This document shows, piece by piece, positions 8,866-17,356 of a stretch of DNA of 26,087 nt (the stretch's first letter is position 1; every line of letters starts with the position of its first letter). The stretch comes from a virus, in the IMG/VR virus record IMGVR_UViG_3300032215_000197, positions 1-26,087 of that record; one strand, written 5' to 3'. A program made the position numbers and the translations under genes. The notes under the pieces are model-generated. The model saw nothing but the letters and a program-made list of their open reading frames with translations. It had not been told where the DNA came from and searched no databases.

Positions 8866-9096
8866 ATGAAAGCAATTATATGGAGTAAGTACAATTGCCC
8901 TTACTGTGACCAAGCAAAAGCATTGATGACAAGTAAGGGAATAGAGTTTGAAGAAAAGAAAATTGGTGATGGGTACACTAGGGAAGAATTGCTAGCGGCA
9001 GTTCCAACTGCACGTACAGTACCACAAATCTTTTTAAATGGACATTTAATCGGTGGTTTCACTGAACTTAAACAAAAATTAACAGAGAGTAACTAA
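8866..9096 (+). CDS. grx: Glutaredoxin
   Basis: A 76-residue glutaredoxin/NrdH-size protein. The active site is CPYC (Cys11 and Cys14), the cis-Pro loop is TVPQIF near residue 51-56, and the C-terminal GGF is the glutathione-binding glycine pair. CPYC is the classical dithiol glutaredoxin motif. It would re-reduce the C-terminal Cys pair of NrdA, and possibly other disulfides, in the cytoplasm. It is the last enzyme in the nrdA-nrdB gene string and its stop overlaps the next ATG by one base (taATG). Confidence 0.95.
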   Translation: MKAIIWSKYNCPYCDQAKALMTSKGIEFEEKKIGDGYTREELLAAVPTARTVPQIFLNGHLIGGFTELKQKLTESN

Positions 9097-9389
9097 TGGA
9101 AAACGGAAAAGTATACACATTCAAATTAAATAGCGGTGAAGAACTTATTGCTAAGATTGTTGACATTACACGTGACAATATTATCGTCACAGAACCAGTG
9201 AGCATTGCACCAACACAACAAGGAATGCAAATGATTCCTAGTTTGTTTACCGCAGAACCCAAAGGAAACGTAACGCTAAATACTAATAGTATTGCTTTTT
9301 ATGCAGACACAGAAGATAGTATAAAAGACAAGTACTTGGAAGCAACTACGGGTATCAAAGTACCAAGCAAAAAAATTGTATTAGGATAG
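9096..9389 (+). CDS. Small conserved phage protein (possible Sm-like barrel)
   Basis: A 97-residue soluble protein starting MENGKVYTFKLNSGEELIAKIVD. The pattern of a short beta-strand, a Ser/Asn-Gly-Glu-Glu turn, then IAKIVDITRDNIIVTEP resembles the small beta-barrel (Sm/LSm-like) proteins seen in T4-like marine phages, as far as I recall; there is no catalytic motif. The tail (EATTGIKVPSKKIVLG) is basic. It overlaps the glutaredoxin stop by one base and is followed after 4 bases by the PAAR gene, bridging the metabolic and structural blocks. Confidence 0.7.
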   Translation: MENGKVYTFKLNSGEELIAKIVDITRDNIIVTEPVSIAPTQQGMQMIPSLFTAEPKGNVTLNTNSIAFYADTEDSIKDKYLEATTGIKVPSKKIVLG

Positions 9390-9393
9390 TATA

Positions 9394-9687
9394 ATGACAG
9401 GAGTAAGCAGATTAGGTGACACTAACGCGCCAGGTGGTGCAATACTCCACGGTGCTGATACCGTTTATGTAAACAATATAGCTGTAGGTCTGCATACTAG
9501 TCAAATAAGCGCACATGCTCCATGGCCCAGAAGAAAAAATAACCCGCATCCTCCACATGCGGCGGCATCAACTACAGAGGGGAGTCCTACTGTTTTTGCT
9601 GAAGGACAACCATTATTAAGAATAGGCTCATCAGTAACTTGCGGTCATCCGATTGTTCAAGGTAGTGATGATGTATTTTGCCCATGA
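9394..9687 (+). CDS. PAAR-domain spike-tip protein
   Basis: A 97-residue PAAR-repeat protein. It shows the SRLGDTNAPGG start, a central HAPWPRR stretch, and a C-terminal GSSVTCGHPIVQGSDDVF, with several His and Cys residues that could bind the metal ion at the tip of the cone. PAAR proteins cap the central spike of contractile tails (T4 gp5.4) and help pierce the cell envelope. It starts directly before two large structural genes and its stop overlaps the next ATG (ATGA), which fits a baseplate role. Confidence 0.88.
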   Translation: MTGVSRLGDTNAPGGAILHGADTVYVNNIAVGLHTSQISAHAPWPRRKNNPHPPHAAASTTEGSPTVFAEGQPLLRIGSSVTCGHPIVQGSDDVFCP

Positions 9688-11393
9688 GTGATACAGGAAA
9701 ACAAAGTCCATTAGGCGTCAACTCAATGAGTGGACTTTTGCAAAACAAAGGTCTATGGATTAACAAGGTTGGCGTAGGGTATATGGGTACAAGCCATAAT
9801 ATCGGTAGCTATTCTTTTGGTACATTAATTCAAAACACTGTATTAAGATTATTAACTTGGGCTATAAATGACGGTTATACTAGGGGTGTTGTAAATGCTA
9901 ACACATATCAAAATTTAATATATGTAGGTGAGTACTTAGATTGGTATACTGTTACTAACAGTGCATGGGGTAGTTTTATGAACAGCTATGCTATTTGGAC
10001 AAATAACAGAGATGACGTATCTACATACACATATACAACAAGTGTTAATTTTCCTGCAACGGGTTTGTACGCATTTAATTATGCCGCAGATAACTCAATG
10101 ACAGTTACATTGGATAATGTGTCAATTGGACCAGCAACAACTACGTTTACGAGTAATGATACTGTAACAGTAAACGTAGTGGCAGGGGACCATATCGTTA
10201 CCATGACTATTACTAATACAGGTGGTCCTGCAGGTGGTGCAGTACAAATTATTAAACCTGTTGGTGGCGAATTATGGAACTCACGTTCATACTTAGCTGG
10301 CTATTCATCGGGTGACGCAACACAACCAACAGGTGGCATACCAGGGTTAGGTAACTCAAAGCCTCCTACATTTACATACACAGGTGATCCAAATTGGGGC
10401 GGTGCAAGTTATACCGGACAAGTTGCAAGTTGGGGTTATCTAAGATTGTATCCGTGGCAAGCATGGAATGAATTTAATTACAACAACATGTTAGCTACTA
10501 ATGGATACTATACCGACTTCTTAGGTTCCTTTATGGCTTCTGCTGCCTTTATTGGTTATTCTAATCAAGCCATTACATCACTACATAACTCAATACACTT
10601 CTTAGAAGGTACTTTTAGTAATCAAAATGATTTGATTAGTAGTGACATAAGTGGAGTAACATTAGCGGCTCCTGCGTTTGGTCAAGATTTGATTGCGTTG
10701 GGTAAGGCAATAGACTTATCAAAAATACAATCATTTGGATTACCTAGTAATTTATTAGCTACACTAAAGAAAAATAATGCATTAACACCATCACTTACTT
10801 TAGCATTAATAGGCGCAGGTCTAAATCCAGAAGAAATAACTACAGTTGTAAATAATGTTAATGTCACAAGTTTACAACAACAGCAAACATACGCGGCATT
10901 TTTAATTATAACAGGTGTAGACTTACAAAGTATTTGTATATCATTAAATTGTAGCACTAAAGGGTTAGAAACATTAGCAGACTTATTAGATGTAAAAAAA
11001 CTGTTTCCAAATAGTTACCAATCATTAACTGTACCGATATACAATGCAAGCCCTGGCCCAACTAATAGCAAAACATATTATCCAATCTATGTTGGCACAG
11101 GTGTGAATCCGGCTCTAATGTCTGACACAATGGACAAATTAGTAGGCACTATTATTCCGCCAGGCTCACCCACTATTGCTCCGGCTCCCCAACCCGCTAG
11201 CACACCTGCAACTACTGATACAACATTACCTGTAACGAATACTAACAATCAATCAAACACCACAGGTGATGCGTTTGGCACTACTAAAGGTCAATCTGAT
11301 TCAGCAGACGAATCTACTAGAATTAAACGTTTGGCAACATACAAACAACAGCAGATTAGGGATATAGTGTCACAATCGAATATAGTACAATAA
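9684..11393 (+). CDS. Large virion structural protein, probably baseplate or tail
   Basis: A 569-residue protein following the PAAR gene with an ATGA overlap; an in-frame TTG two codons upstream is less likely than this ATG. It is rich in Asn, Thr, Ser, Gly and Tyr. Residues about 110-200 look like a beta-sandwich domain (strands such as YTTSVNFPATGLYAFNYAA and VTVNVVAGDHIVTMTITN), typical of lectin-like or carbohydrate-binding modules. The middle is more helical (about 330-440) and the last 80 residues are a low-complexity Pro/Thr/Asn linker. No enzymatic motif is visible. Position suggests a tail or baseplate component; it may bind host glycans, but this is inference. Confidence 0.7.
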   Translation: MSDTGKQSPLGVNSMSGLLQNKGLWINKVGVGYMGTSHNIGSYSFGTLIQNTVLRLLTWAINDGYTRGVVNANTYQNLIYVGEYLDWYTVTNSAWGSFMNSYAIWTNNRDDVSTYTYTTSVNFPATGLYAFNYAADNSMTVTLDNVSIGPATTTFTSNDTVTVNVVAGDHIVTMTITNTGGPAGGAVQIIKPVGGELWNSRSYLAGYSSGDATQPTGGIPGLGNSKPPTFTYTGDPNWGGASYTGQVASWGYLRLYPWQAWNEFNYNNMLATNGYYTDFLGSFMASAAFIGYSNQAITSLHNSIHFLEGTFSNQNDLISSDISGVTLAAPAFGQDLIALGKAIDLSKIQSFGLPSNLLATLKKNNALTPSLTLALIGAGLNPEEITTVVNNVNVTSLQQQQTYAAFLIITGVDLQSICISLNCSTKGLETLADLLDVKKLFPNSYQSLTVPIYNASPGPTNSKTYYPIYVGTGVNPALMSDTMDKLVGTIIPPGSPTIAPAPQPASTPATTDTTLPVTNTNNQSNTTGDAFGTTKGQSDSADESTRIKRLATYKQQQIRDIVSQSNIVQ

Positions 11394-11394
11394 T

Positions 11395-13308
11395 ATGGCA
11401 ATAGATACACAACAACCAGTAAATACTGCAAATAACACCACTGCTACTGATTTAAATATTCAGACATTACCTAACGGTTTTAATAGTTATTTAAATAATA
11501 TATTACCCAATGATATAGCAACTGCGGCAGGAGCATTTAGTAGAACAATGCAACAGATTAGGAACATTCAAGGTGTTCCTATAGAAAAGTTTGCACAAGT
11601 TGCAGGTACTATGGAAACAAACAAAGGTCTACCATTGACCAATGGCACTAATGTACCCACAAACATAACAGAAGCACAGCTAGGTGCAGGAATAGTAGCA
11701 TTAGGTAGCGGACCATATAACACGTACACATTCTCAGACTTCTTTGGATGCATGAGTTGTTTGCCTTATCCATGGAAAATTATTCAGTCACAAATACAAA
11801 CATTAACAACAGCTAAATTATCTAACATATACAATCAACTTTTCTTAGCAGTTACCTGGGAACGTGCCCAAGTAAGCATGATACAAACCAGGTACAATAT
11901 ACTGATTCAACCTTATATACCACCTGACCCATTAGCAGAGCCTCCCATAGCAGGTCAACCTAGAATTGACGATTGGTATTATACAGTTTCATCTAGTATT
12001 ACTAATGCAGGTGGAGGTTACAGTAGAGGTACAGCCCCGTTACCAAATCCAGTAGTATTAACTCCTAATAATTGCGGCGCATCCGCTAGCATAACAAGCA
12101 TGGGTACAGACGATACTTTTGCCGCTAGTAATCACGGTGGCACTTTTGGTAGAATCACTGGCTACTCATTTAGCCCCGGCTCAGCTTACAAGTATACTAC
12201 AACCTCAGTTAATCAAGCAGGTCCACCCTCAGCACCTACTGCACCAGTTGAATATGTAACCATTCTAAGTCCACCAACTGCAACACTGCCTGTCCAATCA
12301 AACGGAAGCATAGCTACTGGTGGAACAAACACAGCAGGTGCACGATACGGGTCTGATGGAAGTGTAACTGTATATGAATCGGGTTGGCCCGGTATGAACA
12401 CACCTGTGCAATTATATATCAATCAGGCTAACGATGAGATATTCTCAATACGTAATAACAATTTAACATTAGCAAGTAAATTAAATCTTAATTGGAACAA
12501 TATTGGTGAAAGACTAAATCAAGAGCAACGTGCAAGAAACATTGGATTGACTTCGGAACCTCCACCAAACACACCCCCTGCAGAATTAATACCAAATCTT
12601 AATCCATATCCAATAACAATGTACAGCTTTGTTGACAACGTTCCTAAATATGCAAAAGATACAGAACCACACATGTCAGCACAAACAATAGAAGCTATTT
12701 CAGACACAGATATTGTAACTGGACAAAGTACTATTGGATTGATGAGAGAAAGCAGAAATCAAGATAGATTAAATAAAGCAGGTTTAATTTTAGATAATAC
12801 TATTGCAGATGCATTGCCCATAGAACAGCAAAAACAATTACTAGCAAATGGTAGTTTGTCAGTACCTACAACAATAACTGTTACCGATGCTAATGCAAAT
12901 GTCACTACAACAACTGCCAATGTTCCTACTCCGTTATCATATCCCGACCCTACTATTATACCTGCAGGCTATTATAATCCAGTTACACAATTATATTATG
13001 TTACACCTGTTATACCATTCAATGTAACAATAGACCCATCACTGACACCAAATAATTTATCAAACACTGCATTAACTGCAAATGGTAATCCTGCTCTAGC
13101 AGGACAGGTTGGTGTAGGAATTGGAACACCTGTGGCAACAGGTGGGCCAGCAGTACCCGGCAGTTTAGGCGGATCACCGTATCAATCCTTGATACCACCG
13201 TCATTAAACCCATATTACACATCAGGTGTACTATTGCCGGCCACTAACTCAGTATCTGAGGCTATCGAACAAGTTATTGCATGTAACTGCGATTGTTGGG
13301 TACATTAA
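11395..13308 (+). CDS. Large virion structural protein with C-terminal CNCDCW motif
   Basis: A 637-residue protein one base after the preceding structural gene. The N-terminal third has helices (LNNILPNDIATAAGAFSRTM; LSNIYNQLFLAVTWERAQ) and the middle is rich in Gly, Pro, Ser and Thr. The C-terminal part is a long Pro/Asn/Thr-rich linker and ends in CNCDCWVH, a cluster of three closely spaced cysteines next to Trp and His that could form disulfides or bind a metal. A phrase such as FAQVAGTMETNKGLPLTN near residue 65 resembles virion proteins of T4-like marine phages as I recall. There is no enzyme motif. Most likely a tail or baseplate component encoded with the PAAR tip. Confidence 0.7.
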   Translation: MAIDTQQPVNTANNTTATDLNIQTLPNGFNSYLNNILPNDIATAAGAFSRTMQQIRNIQGVPIEKFAQVAGTMETNKGLPLTNGTNVPTNITEAQLGAGIVALGSGPYNTYTFSDFFGCMSCLPYPWKIIQSQIQTLTTAKLSNIYNQLFLAVTWERAQVSMIQTRYNILIQPYIPPDPLAEPPIAGQPRIDDWYYTVSSSITNAGGGYSRGTAPLPNPVVLTPNNCGASASITSMGTDDTFAASNHGGTFGRITGYSFSPGSAYKYTTTSVNQAGPPSAPTAPVEYVTILSPPTATLPVQSNGSIATGGTNTAGARYGSDGSVTVYESGWPGMNTPVQLYINQANDEIFSIRNNNLTLASKLNLNWNNIGERLNQEQRARNIGLTSEPPPNTPPAELIPNLNPYPITMYSFVDNVPKYAKDTEPHMSAQTIEAISDTDIVTGQSTIGLMRESRNQDRLNKAGLILDNTIADALPIEQQKQLLANGSLSVPTTITVTDANANVTTTTANVPTPLSYPDPTIIPAGYYNPVTQLYYVTPVIPFNVTIDPSLTPNNLSNTALTANGNPALAGQVGVGIGTPVATGGPAVPGSLGGSPYQSLIPPSLNPYYTSGVLLPATNSVSEAIEQVIACNCDCWVH

Positions 13309-13318
13309 CCAAAACATA

Positions 13319-13347
13319 TTGTATAATATAGCAATATCTGTTATACT
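13319..13347 (+). promoter_or_regulatory. Possible promoter upstream of the endolysin gene
   Basis: TTGTAT (13319-13324) and TATACT (13342-13347) are 17 bases apart, close to sigma70 spacing; the -35 matches at only three of six positions. It lies in the one larger gap (86 bases) in the first 18 kb, before the lysis gene, and is followed by a weak hairpin TCCCT/AGGGA (13357-13361 and 13370-13374). Confidence 0.35.
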
Positions 13348-13394
13348 ATGTTTTTGTCCCTGTGAGTTGAGGGAACTTGATGAAAGGAGAAAAA

Positions 13395-13946
13395 ATGGAA
13401 AATGTAATACGAGGTGTATGTATGATATTAGGAACAATCATTGTGTTGTTTCTAACTAAAGACATTACACATTACAAATTAGATTACTATAAAGGACAGG
13501 ATCGTTATCTAGAAACGACCTCTACTAAAGTGATTGAACAAAGATTAAATTGCATGACACAAAATATTTACCGAGAAGCAGGTTATGAGCCATTCGAAGG
13601 TAAAGTAGCAGTAGCGCAAGTAACATTAAACAGAGTAAATGATCCTAGATTTCCAAAAGACATCTGTGCAGTGGTATATCAGAAAAACATAATTATGGAA
13701 AAAGTAGTTTGTCAATTTTCTTGGTATTGTATAGATAGTATTAACAAAACTAAGGCAATTAACAATGCCGCATACAAAGAAAGCTATGAAGTAGCTAAAA
13801 AGGTTATGTTAGAAGGATTCAGATTGGATGGAGTAAAACATGCATTATATTATCATGCTGATTATATAAATCCAAACTGGAAGCTACGTAAAGTAGCCAA
13901 AATAGGCAATCATATATTTTATGAAGACAACAATAGGAAAGATTAA
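13395..13946 (+). CDS. SleB/CwlJ-type cell wall hydrolase (endolysin) with N-terminal membrane segment
   Basis: A 183-residue cell wall hydrolase of the Hydrolase_2 (SleB/CwlJ) family, which cuts peptidoglycan glycan strands. The catalytic core begins IYREAGYEPFEGKVAVAQVTLNRV (near 58-81, described only), with Glu61 as the probable catalytic acid; then come NDPRFP, CQFSWYC (106-112) and HALYYHADYINPNW near the end. Residues about 4-20 form a single hydrophobic helix, which could be a signal-anchor-release segment that keeps the enzyme at the membrane until lysis. The ATG at 13395 is chosen because an AAGGAG lies six bases before it; two earlier in-frame starts lack this spacing. A small membrane protein follows immediately and could be the partner holin. 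Confidence 0.88.
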   Translation: MENVIRGVCMILGTIIVLFLTKDITHYKLDYYKGQDRYLETTSTKVIEQRLNCMTQNIYREAGYEPFEGKVAVAQVTLNRVNDPRFPKDICAVVYQKNIIMEKVVCQFSWYCIDSINKTKAINNAAYKESYEVAKKVMLEGFRLDGVKHALYYHADYINPNWKLRKVAKIGNHIFYEDNNRKD

Positions 13947-13947
13947 A

Positions 13948-14271
13948 ATGACAGATGTAATTGATAACGTAACAAAAAGCATTCAAAATTTTGGTAAAGA
14001 TTTTGCAGAAAAAATCACGCACCTATCATCTGAGACAATTCATTGGATGGCAGTACTATGTTTACATGGTGCAACTGCTCCCAATTTAATTGGAGTTATG
14101 TTAGGCTTAACTGATGTTATGCCTCCCATTGATATCGTGTTGATTGTATGGTCTGCTTTAGCTTTATTGTTTATGAAGGCAATTATTACCAAAGACAGAT
14201 TAAATCTTATTACAATTGGATTGGGCTTCATGGCTCAAGCAGTTGTAATGGCATTAATTTTCTTTAAATAG
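13948..14271 (+). CDS. Small membrane protein, holin candidate
   Basis: A 107-residue protein with an amphipathic, charged N terminus (1-28) and three likely membrane segments, about 32-54, 61-80 and 86-106, ending in a Phe-Phe-Lys. The ATG at 13948 is chosen because it starts one base after the endolysin stop and has an AGGAAA some 8 bases upstream; an earlier in-frame ATG lies inside the endolysin. The size, multiple membrane helices and place directly after an endolysin fit a class I-like holin, but the sequence alone does not prove lysis function. It could also be a general phage membrane protein. Confidence 0.65.
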   Translation: MTDVIDNVTKSIQNFGKDFAEKITHLSSETIHWMAVLCLHGATAPNLIGVMLGLTDVMPPIDIVLIVWSALALLFMKAIITKDRLNLITIGLGFMAQAVVMALIFFK

Positions 14272-14272
14272 T

Positions 14273-14758
14273 ATGAGTGAAGAAGACGAGAACAAGAGTA
14301 ATCTTGCTAAAGGTCGTACTAGTTATGACCTTAAAGTAGGAGACTCTCTTGTCCCGTTCTTTAATAGAAATGTTTCAGAATATCCAACTGAAGCAGGTGG
14401 TCCTAAATTTGATTTGATACCAATTGCAAAACAAAAAGACATAATGATTAATCATGCTAGGATTTATGCCAAGCAAGAATATGATAGAATTATGGAGTTA
14501 GTTGCAGTATTACAAAAGCAAGCAGAAGATATAAAACGTAGACTTGATGTTACTGATTTAGTCTATGCCGCTGAATATCAATTTCAAATTGTAATGGGTC
14601 AGTATTATTGGTTAATTTTTGACAATAGAAAACAACAAATGATATTATCGCATCACGGACCAGATGAGTGGAGTTCTGGTAAACCAGAAAGTTATGACTA
14701 TATAACTCAAGTAAAGTATATGGGTGACCATACTTGGATGGAAATAGGAAATGACTAA
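14273..14758 (+). CDS. DUF2452 family protein
   Basis: A 161-residue cytosolic protein. The conserved core reads EAGGPKFDLIPIAKQKDIM followed by NHARIYAKQEYDRIMELVAVLQKQ, then a HHGPDEW and a C-terminal GDHTWMEI; this is the pattern I associate with DUF2452, found in bacteria and marine phages. A central helix (about 60-95) could form a coiled coil. Function unknown. It starts one base after the holin-like gene and its 3' end overlaps the next gene by eight bases. Confidence 0.75.
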   Translation: MSEEDENKSNLAKGRTSYDLKVGDSLVPFFNRNVSEYPTEAGGPKFDLIPIAKQKDIMINHARIYAKQEYDRIMELVAVLQKQAEDIKRRLDVTDLVYAAEYQFQIVMGQYYWLIFDNRKQQMILSHHGPDEWSSGKPESYDYITQVKYMGDHTWMEIGND

Positions 14759-15314
14759 AGTAAACAGTAGTAGTGAACGTCATACCTTTCAAAAAGAGGG
14801 ATATATTAAACGTTGTGAGGAAGAAGGTAAAGAACCTAATCCTGATTACATTGACATGTATAAAACTTGGCGTGAGCAAGATGCAGAAAATCTTGTTAAT
14901 CCTGAATGGCAAAAAGACAACATGGAGTACGACTTACGTAGTACTAAATGGATTTGTGATAAAGCTAAAGGTGATGAAGTCTATGCACAGAATTTGTATG
15001 CGGCAATGTGCAATAGAGACTTTACTAAAAATGATGTGTGGCCCATACTAACTGAAAAAAAATGGGGGTGTAGTTGGAGATATGCAGGTGGTATTATTGC
15101 TGACATGCGTGAAGAAGGTGACTACATAGATTGGTACTGTAGTGGTATTAAAAATAACCCTTCTGAAGAAGAAATAGCAGAATTCAACGATGTGCAAAAA
15201 CAACAATATCTTCAACTACAGGCATTTGTTAGTGAAGGCTTTGTAACTGAGGAAATTCGTGAAGATTTGTTTAAATTAGGTTGGGTAGTTTTACCAGATG
15301 ATTTAGATGACTAA
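14751..15314 (+). CDS. Conserved phage protein of unknown function
   Basis: A 187-residue, strongly charged (Glu, Asp and Lys-rich) cytosolic protein. Trp-rich motifs stand out: STKWICDKA, KKWGCSWRYAGGIIADMR and YIDWYCSGI; the tail is acidic (LPDDLDD). This arrangement is familiar from T4-like phages of aquatic bacteria, where it is a hypothetical protein. No enzyme signature or membrane segment is visible. The start overlaps DUF2452 by eight bases, so the two are coupled. Confidence 0.72.
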   Translation: MTKVNSSSERHTFQKEGYIKRCEEEGKEPNPDYIDMYKTWREQDAENLVNPEWQKDNMEYDLRSTKWICDKAKGDEVYAQNLYAAMCNRDFTKNDVWPILTEKKWGCSWRYAGGIIADMREEGDYIDWYCSGIKNNPSEEEIAEFNDVQKQQYLQLQAFVSEGFVTEEIREDLFKLGWVVLPDDLDD

Positions 15315-15336
15315 ATACATTATAGGAGATACTATT

Positions 15337-15456
15337 ATGTTAGAAACGCTATTATATTTATTTTTGGGTGCATTCGTCGGATGGAACTTCCCTCAACCTC
15401 AGTTTGCTAAGAACATTCAAGCAAAAGTTTTAACAATGTTTAATAAGAAAGAATAA
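15337..15456 (+). CDS. 39-residue membrane protein
   Basis: The sequence MLETLLYLFLGAFVGWNFPQ continues to a short basic tail ending NKKE. A ribosome-binding site AGGAG lies eight bases before the ATG, which is better than for most genes here. The first 18 residues are a membrane helix; the motif GWNxPQP is typical of tiny membrane proteins I recall in marine T4-like phages. It may be a superinfection, envelope or lysis accessory protein, but no function is known. Confidence 0.72.
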   Translation: MLETLLYLFLGAFVGWNFPQPQFAKNIQAKVLTMFNKKE

Positions 15457-15461
15457 CATGT

Positions 15462-15653
15462 ATGATAGTAAGATTCGCAAATGCAATAGGTAGAACTCAT
15501 GGTAAATTTTTTACTTGGTTAGGACAAAAAGCAGAATCTAACCCTTGGTGGGCAGTAGCACTTACAGTGTGGGCGCTATATGAAATTTTAGAACATATTG
15601 CGGGTCCAGTATTAGCAATACTAGCCGCAACAGGACATTTAACTTTAAGGTAA
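15462..15653 (+). CDS. 63-residue membrane protein
   Basis: The sequence has a basic N terminus (MIVRFANAIGRTHGKFFTWL), then a Trp-rich helix NPWWAVALTVWALYEILEHI and a final hydrophobic stretch AGPVLAILAATGHL, so one or two membrane helices. It starts five bases after the previous tiny membrane gene and is four bases upstream of iscU. An out-of-frame ATG at 15458 is not used. Not recognised; possibly a membrane-bound helper of the preceding gene. Confidence 0.65.
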   Translation: MIVRFANAIGRTHGKFFTWLGQKAESNPWWAVALTVWALYEILEHIAGPVLAILAATGHLTLR

Positions 15654-15657
15654 AATT

Positions 15658-16038
15658 ATGGCATATTCAGAAAAAGTAGTTGACCACTACGAAAACCCAC
15701 GTAACGTGGGTAGTTTTGGTAAAGATGAAACTGATATAGGTACAGGCATGGTAGGAGCTCCTGCATGCGGTGACGTAATGAAATTACAAATTAAAGTAGA
15801 TAACAATACAGGAATAATAACAGATGCCAAATTTAAGACATACGGGTGTGGGTCGGCAATTGCTTCTTCAAGCCTTGTTACAGAGTGGGTCAAGGGTAAA
15901 ACATTGGATGAGGCTGCAACCATCAAGAACTCAGATATCGCAACAGAACTCGCCCTCCCCCCAGTTAAAATCCACTGCTCAATCCTCGCAGAAGACGCCA
16001 TCAAAGCCGCAGTAGAGGACTACAAAAAACGCCACTGA
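15658..16038 (+). CDS. iscU: Iron-sulfur cluster assembly scaffold IscU
   Basis: A 126-residue, full-length IscU. It assembles [2Fe-2S] and [4Fe-4S] clusters with the cysteine desulfurase IscS and hands them to apo-proteins. All key residues are present: Cys37 and Asp39 (GAPACGD), Cys64 (TYGCGSAIASSS), and His106/Cys107 preceded by the HscA-binding LPPVK (100-104). The match to E. coli IscU is very close over the whole length (MAYSEKV.DHYENPRNVGSF and KIHCSILAEDAIKAA). No iscS, iscA, hscA or hscB lies in the window, so it must rely on host partners. The 3' third (about 15930-16038) uses many C-ending codons (atc, ctc, gcc, ccc), unlike neighbouring genes, which suggests recent transfer from a bacterium. 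Its stop overlaps the next ATG by one base (tgATG). Confidence 0.97.
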   Translation: MAYSEKVVDHYENPRNVGSFGKDETDIGTGMVGAPACGDVMKLQIKVDNNTGIITDAKFKTYGCGSAIASSSLVTEWVKGKTLDEAATIKNSDIATELALPPVKIHCSILAEDAIKAAVEDYKKRH

Positions 16039-16694
16039 TGACCGTTGATATAATACCTATTAGTTACATGAGCGGCACAGGTGGAAATTTTCTTTGCCAT
16101 TTTATTGTTTCAGCAAAGTATAATGACTTTGACAAATATGCATTGAAACTAAGCATATATGGAAACGCACACGGCAATGGTGCAGACATACCAATAGCAC
16201 CTTATGCACCCTATGATAGTGATGAGAAAAAGATAGATTATTTGTTATCATATGATATAGCAACAGATAAAATTAAACCTTACTATACTTTGGGTCATAT
16301 AGTTGACTCACAACTAATCACTAAAAATTTTAAAAAATCAATTCGTATTACATATGATAAGGATGATATTGACTTATTAACTAATATTTTTATAGGTAAG
16401 TATGTATCAGACAGCAAAAATTTAGTTAGAAATAAACTTTCAATTTTTATACCAGCAACAAAATTTCAATTAGTAAAAAACAGTACAAATTTTGTTTATG
16501 AACAACATGATAATGTATTATACGTAAGTTGGAAAAATATATATCATGACAACCCCTCAATACTAATTGATAAATTACACAAGTTTACTGACATCCCAGT
16601 GATAAACTTTTCAATAGACCAGTTACTTCAGTGGAGAGACACAACACGTTTGGGTGCAAATGCGGTAGAGAAACGTATACGGGAAGAAAAATGA
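16038..16694 (+). CDS. Tandem paralogue 1: protein with N-terminal GTGGNFLCHFI loop (sulfotransferase-like?)
   Basis: A 218-residue protein of the sort IPISYMSGTGGNFLCHFIVSA at its start, followed by NAHG, an IRITYDKDD motif, and a C-terminal YVSWKNIYHDNPSILIDKL and QWRD. The N-terminal glycine-rich turn after a beta-strand resembles a nucleotide-binding (P-loop or PAPS-binding) loop, and the C-terminal strand-helix with a conserved Trp resembles sulfotransferase-like phage proteins; a Lys of the usual P-loop is replaced by Asn, so ATP hydrolysis is unlikely. Function is uncertain. It is first of three adjacent paralogues and starts one base inside the iscU stop. Confidence 0.75.
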   Translation: MTVDIIPISYMSGTGGNFLCHFIVSAKYNDFDKYALKLSIYGNAHGNGADIPIAPYAPYDSDEKKIDYLLSYDIATDKIKPYYTLGHIVDSQLITKNFKKSIRITYDKDDIDLLTNIFIGKYVSDSKNLVRNKLSIFIPATKFQLVKNSTNFVYEQHDNVLYVSWKNIYHDNPSILIDKLHKFTDIPVINFSIDQLLQWRDTTRLGANAVEKRIREEK

Positions 16695-17356
16695 ATGAAG
16701 ATATAATACCCATAACTTATATGAGCGGTACAGGTGGAAATTTTCTTTGTCATTTTATACTAAGCGCCAAAAATAATAATAAAAATAATATAACATTTAG
16801 CAAATATGGAAACGCCCATCATGGGTTAAAAGACGGTCAAACACCAGGCAAAACAATCGACTCGGATATAGATAAAATTACAAATATGATTAATCTTTGT
16901 AAAAATAAAGTTATGTTTTACAAAGATAAGGTTGATAAACCCTTTTATGTAATTTCTCATATTCAAAATGTAAAGTTGCTCGGCGAACACTTTAGTAGAT
17001 TTATACGAATCACGTATGAATTGGATGACACGGAAGAACTAGCAAAAGTATTTCTAGCTAAAGCCATTGTTGATGACTTAAACCCTGCAGTAAAAGTAAA
17101 AACATTTATGATTCCTCAACTAATTAATATGTTGAAAGAACAATTAGCTTACTTTGCTTACCAAGAAGGTTATGATTCTTCACTGTTCGTGTCTTGGAAA
17201 AATATATACCATGACGATCCATCAATATTAATTTATAAGCTACATAAGTTCACTAACATACCTATAGAGAATTTTTCAGTAGACCTTTTATATCAATGGA
17301 GAACTCTTACAAAATTTGGTATTGATTATATAAATAGTTTTTTAAAGTATGAATGA
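16691..17356 (+). CDS. Tandem paralogue 2 of the GTGGNFLCHFI family
   Basis: A 221-residue paralogue of the gene before it, with the same beginning (MNEDIIPITYMSGTGGNFLC) and the same later motifs: YGNAHHG, FIRITYELDD, LFVSWKNIYHDDPSILI and LYQWR. The ATG at 16691 is chosen, not an earlier in-frame ATG, because it lines up with the MNEDIIP start of paralogue 3 and overlaps the stop of paralogue 1 by ATGA. The middle is diverged, with an insertion near the AKAIVDDLNPAVKVK stretch. The pattern of conserved ends and variable middle suggests a shared substrate-binding frame with changing specificity; not proven. Confidence 0.74.
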   Translation: MNEDIIPITYMSGTGGNFLCHFILSAKNNNKNNITFSKYGNAHHGLKDGQTPGKTIDSDIDKITNMINLCKNKVMFYKDKVDKPFYVISHIQNVKLLGEHFSRFIRITYELDDTEELAKVFLAKAIVDDLNPAVKVKTFMIPQLINMLKEQLAYFAYQEGYDSSLFVSWKNIYHDDPSILIYKLHKFTNIPIENFSVDLLYQWRTLTKFGIDYINSFLKYE

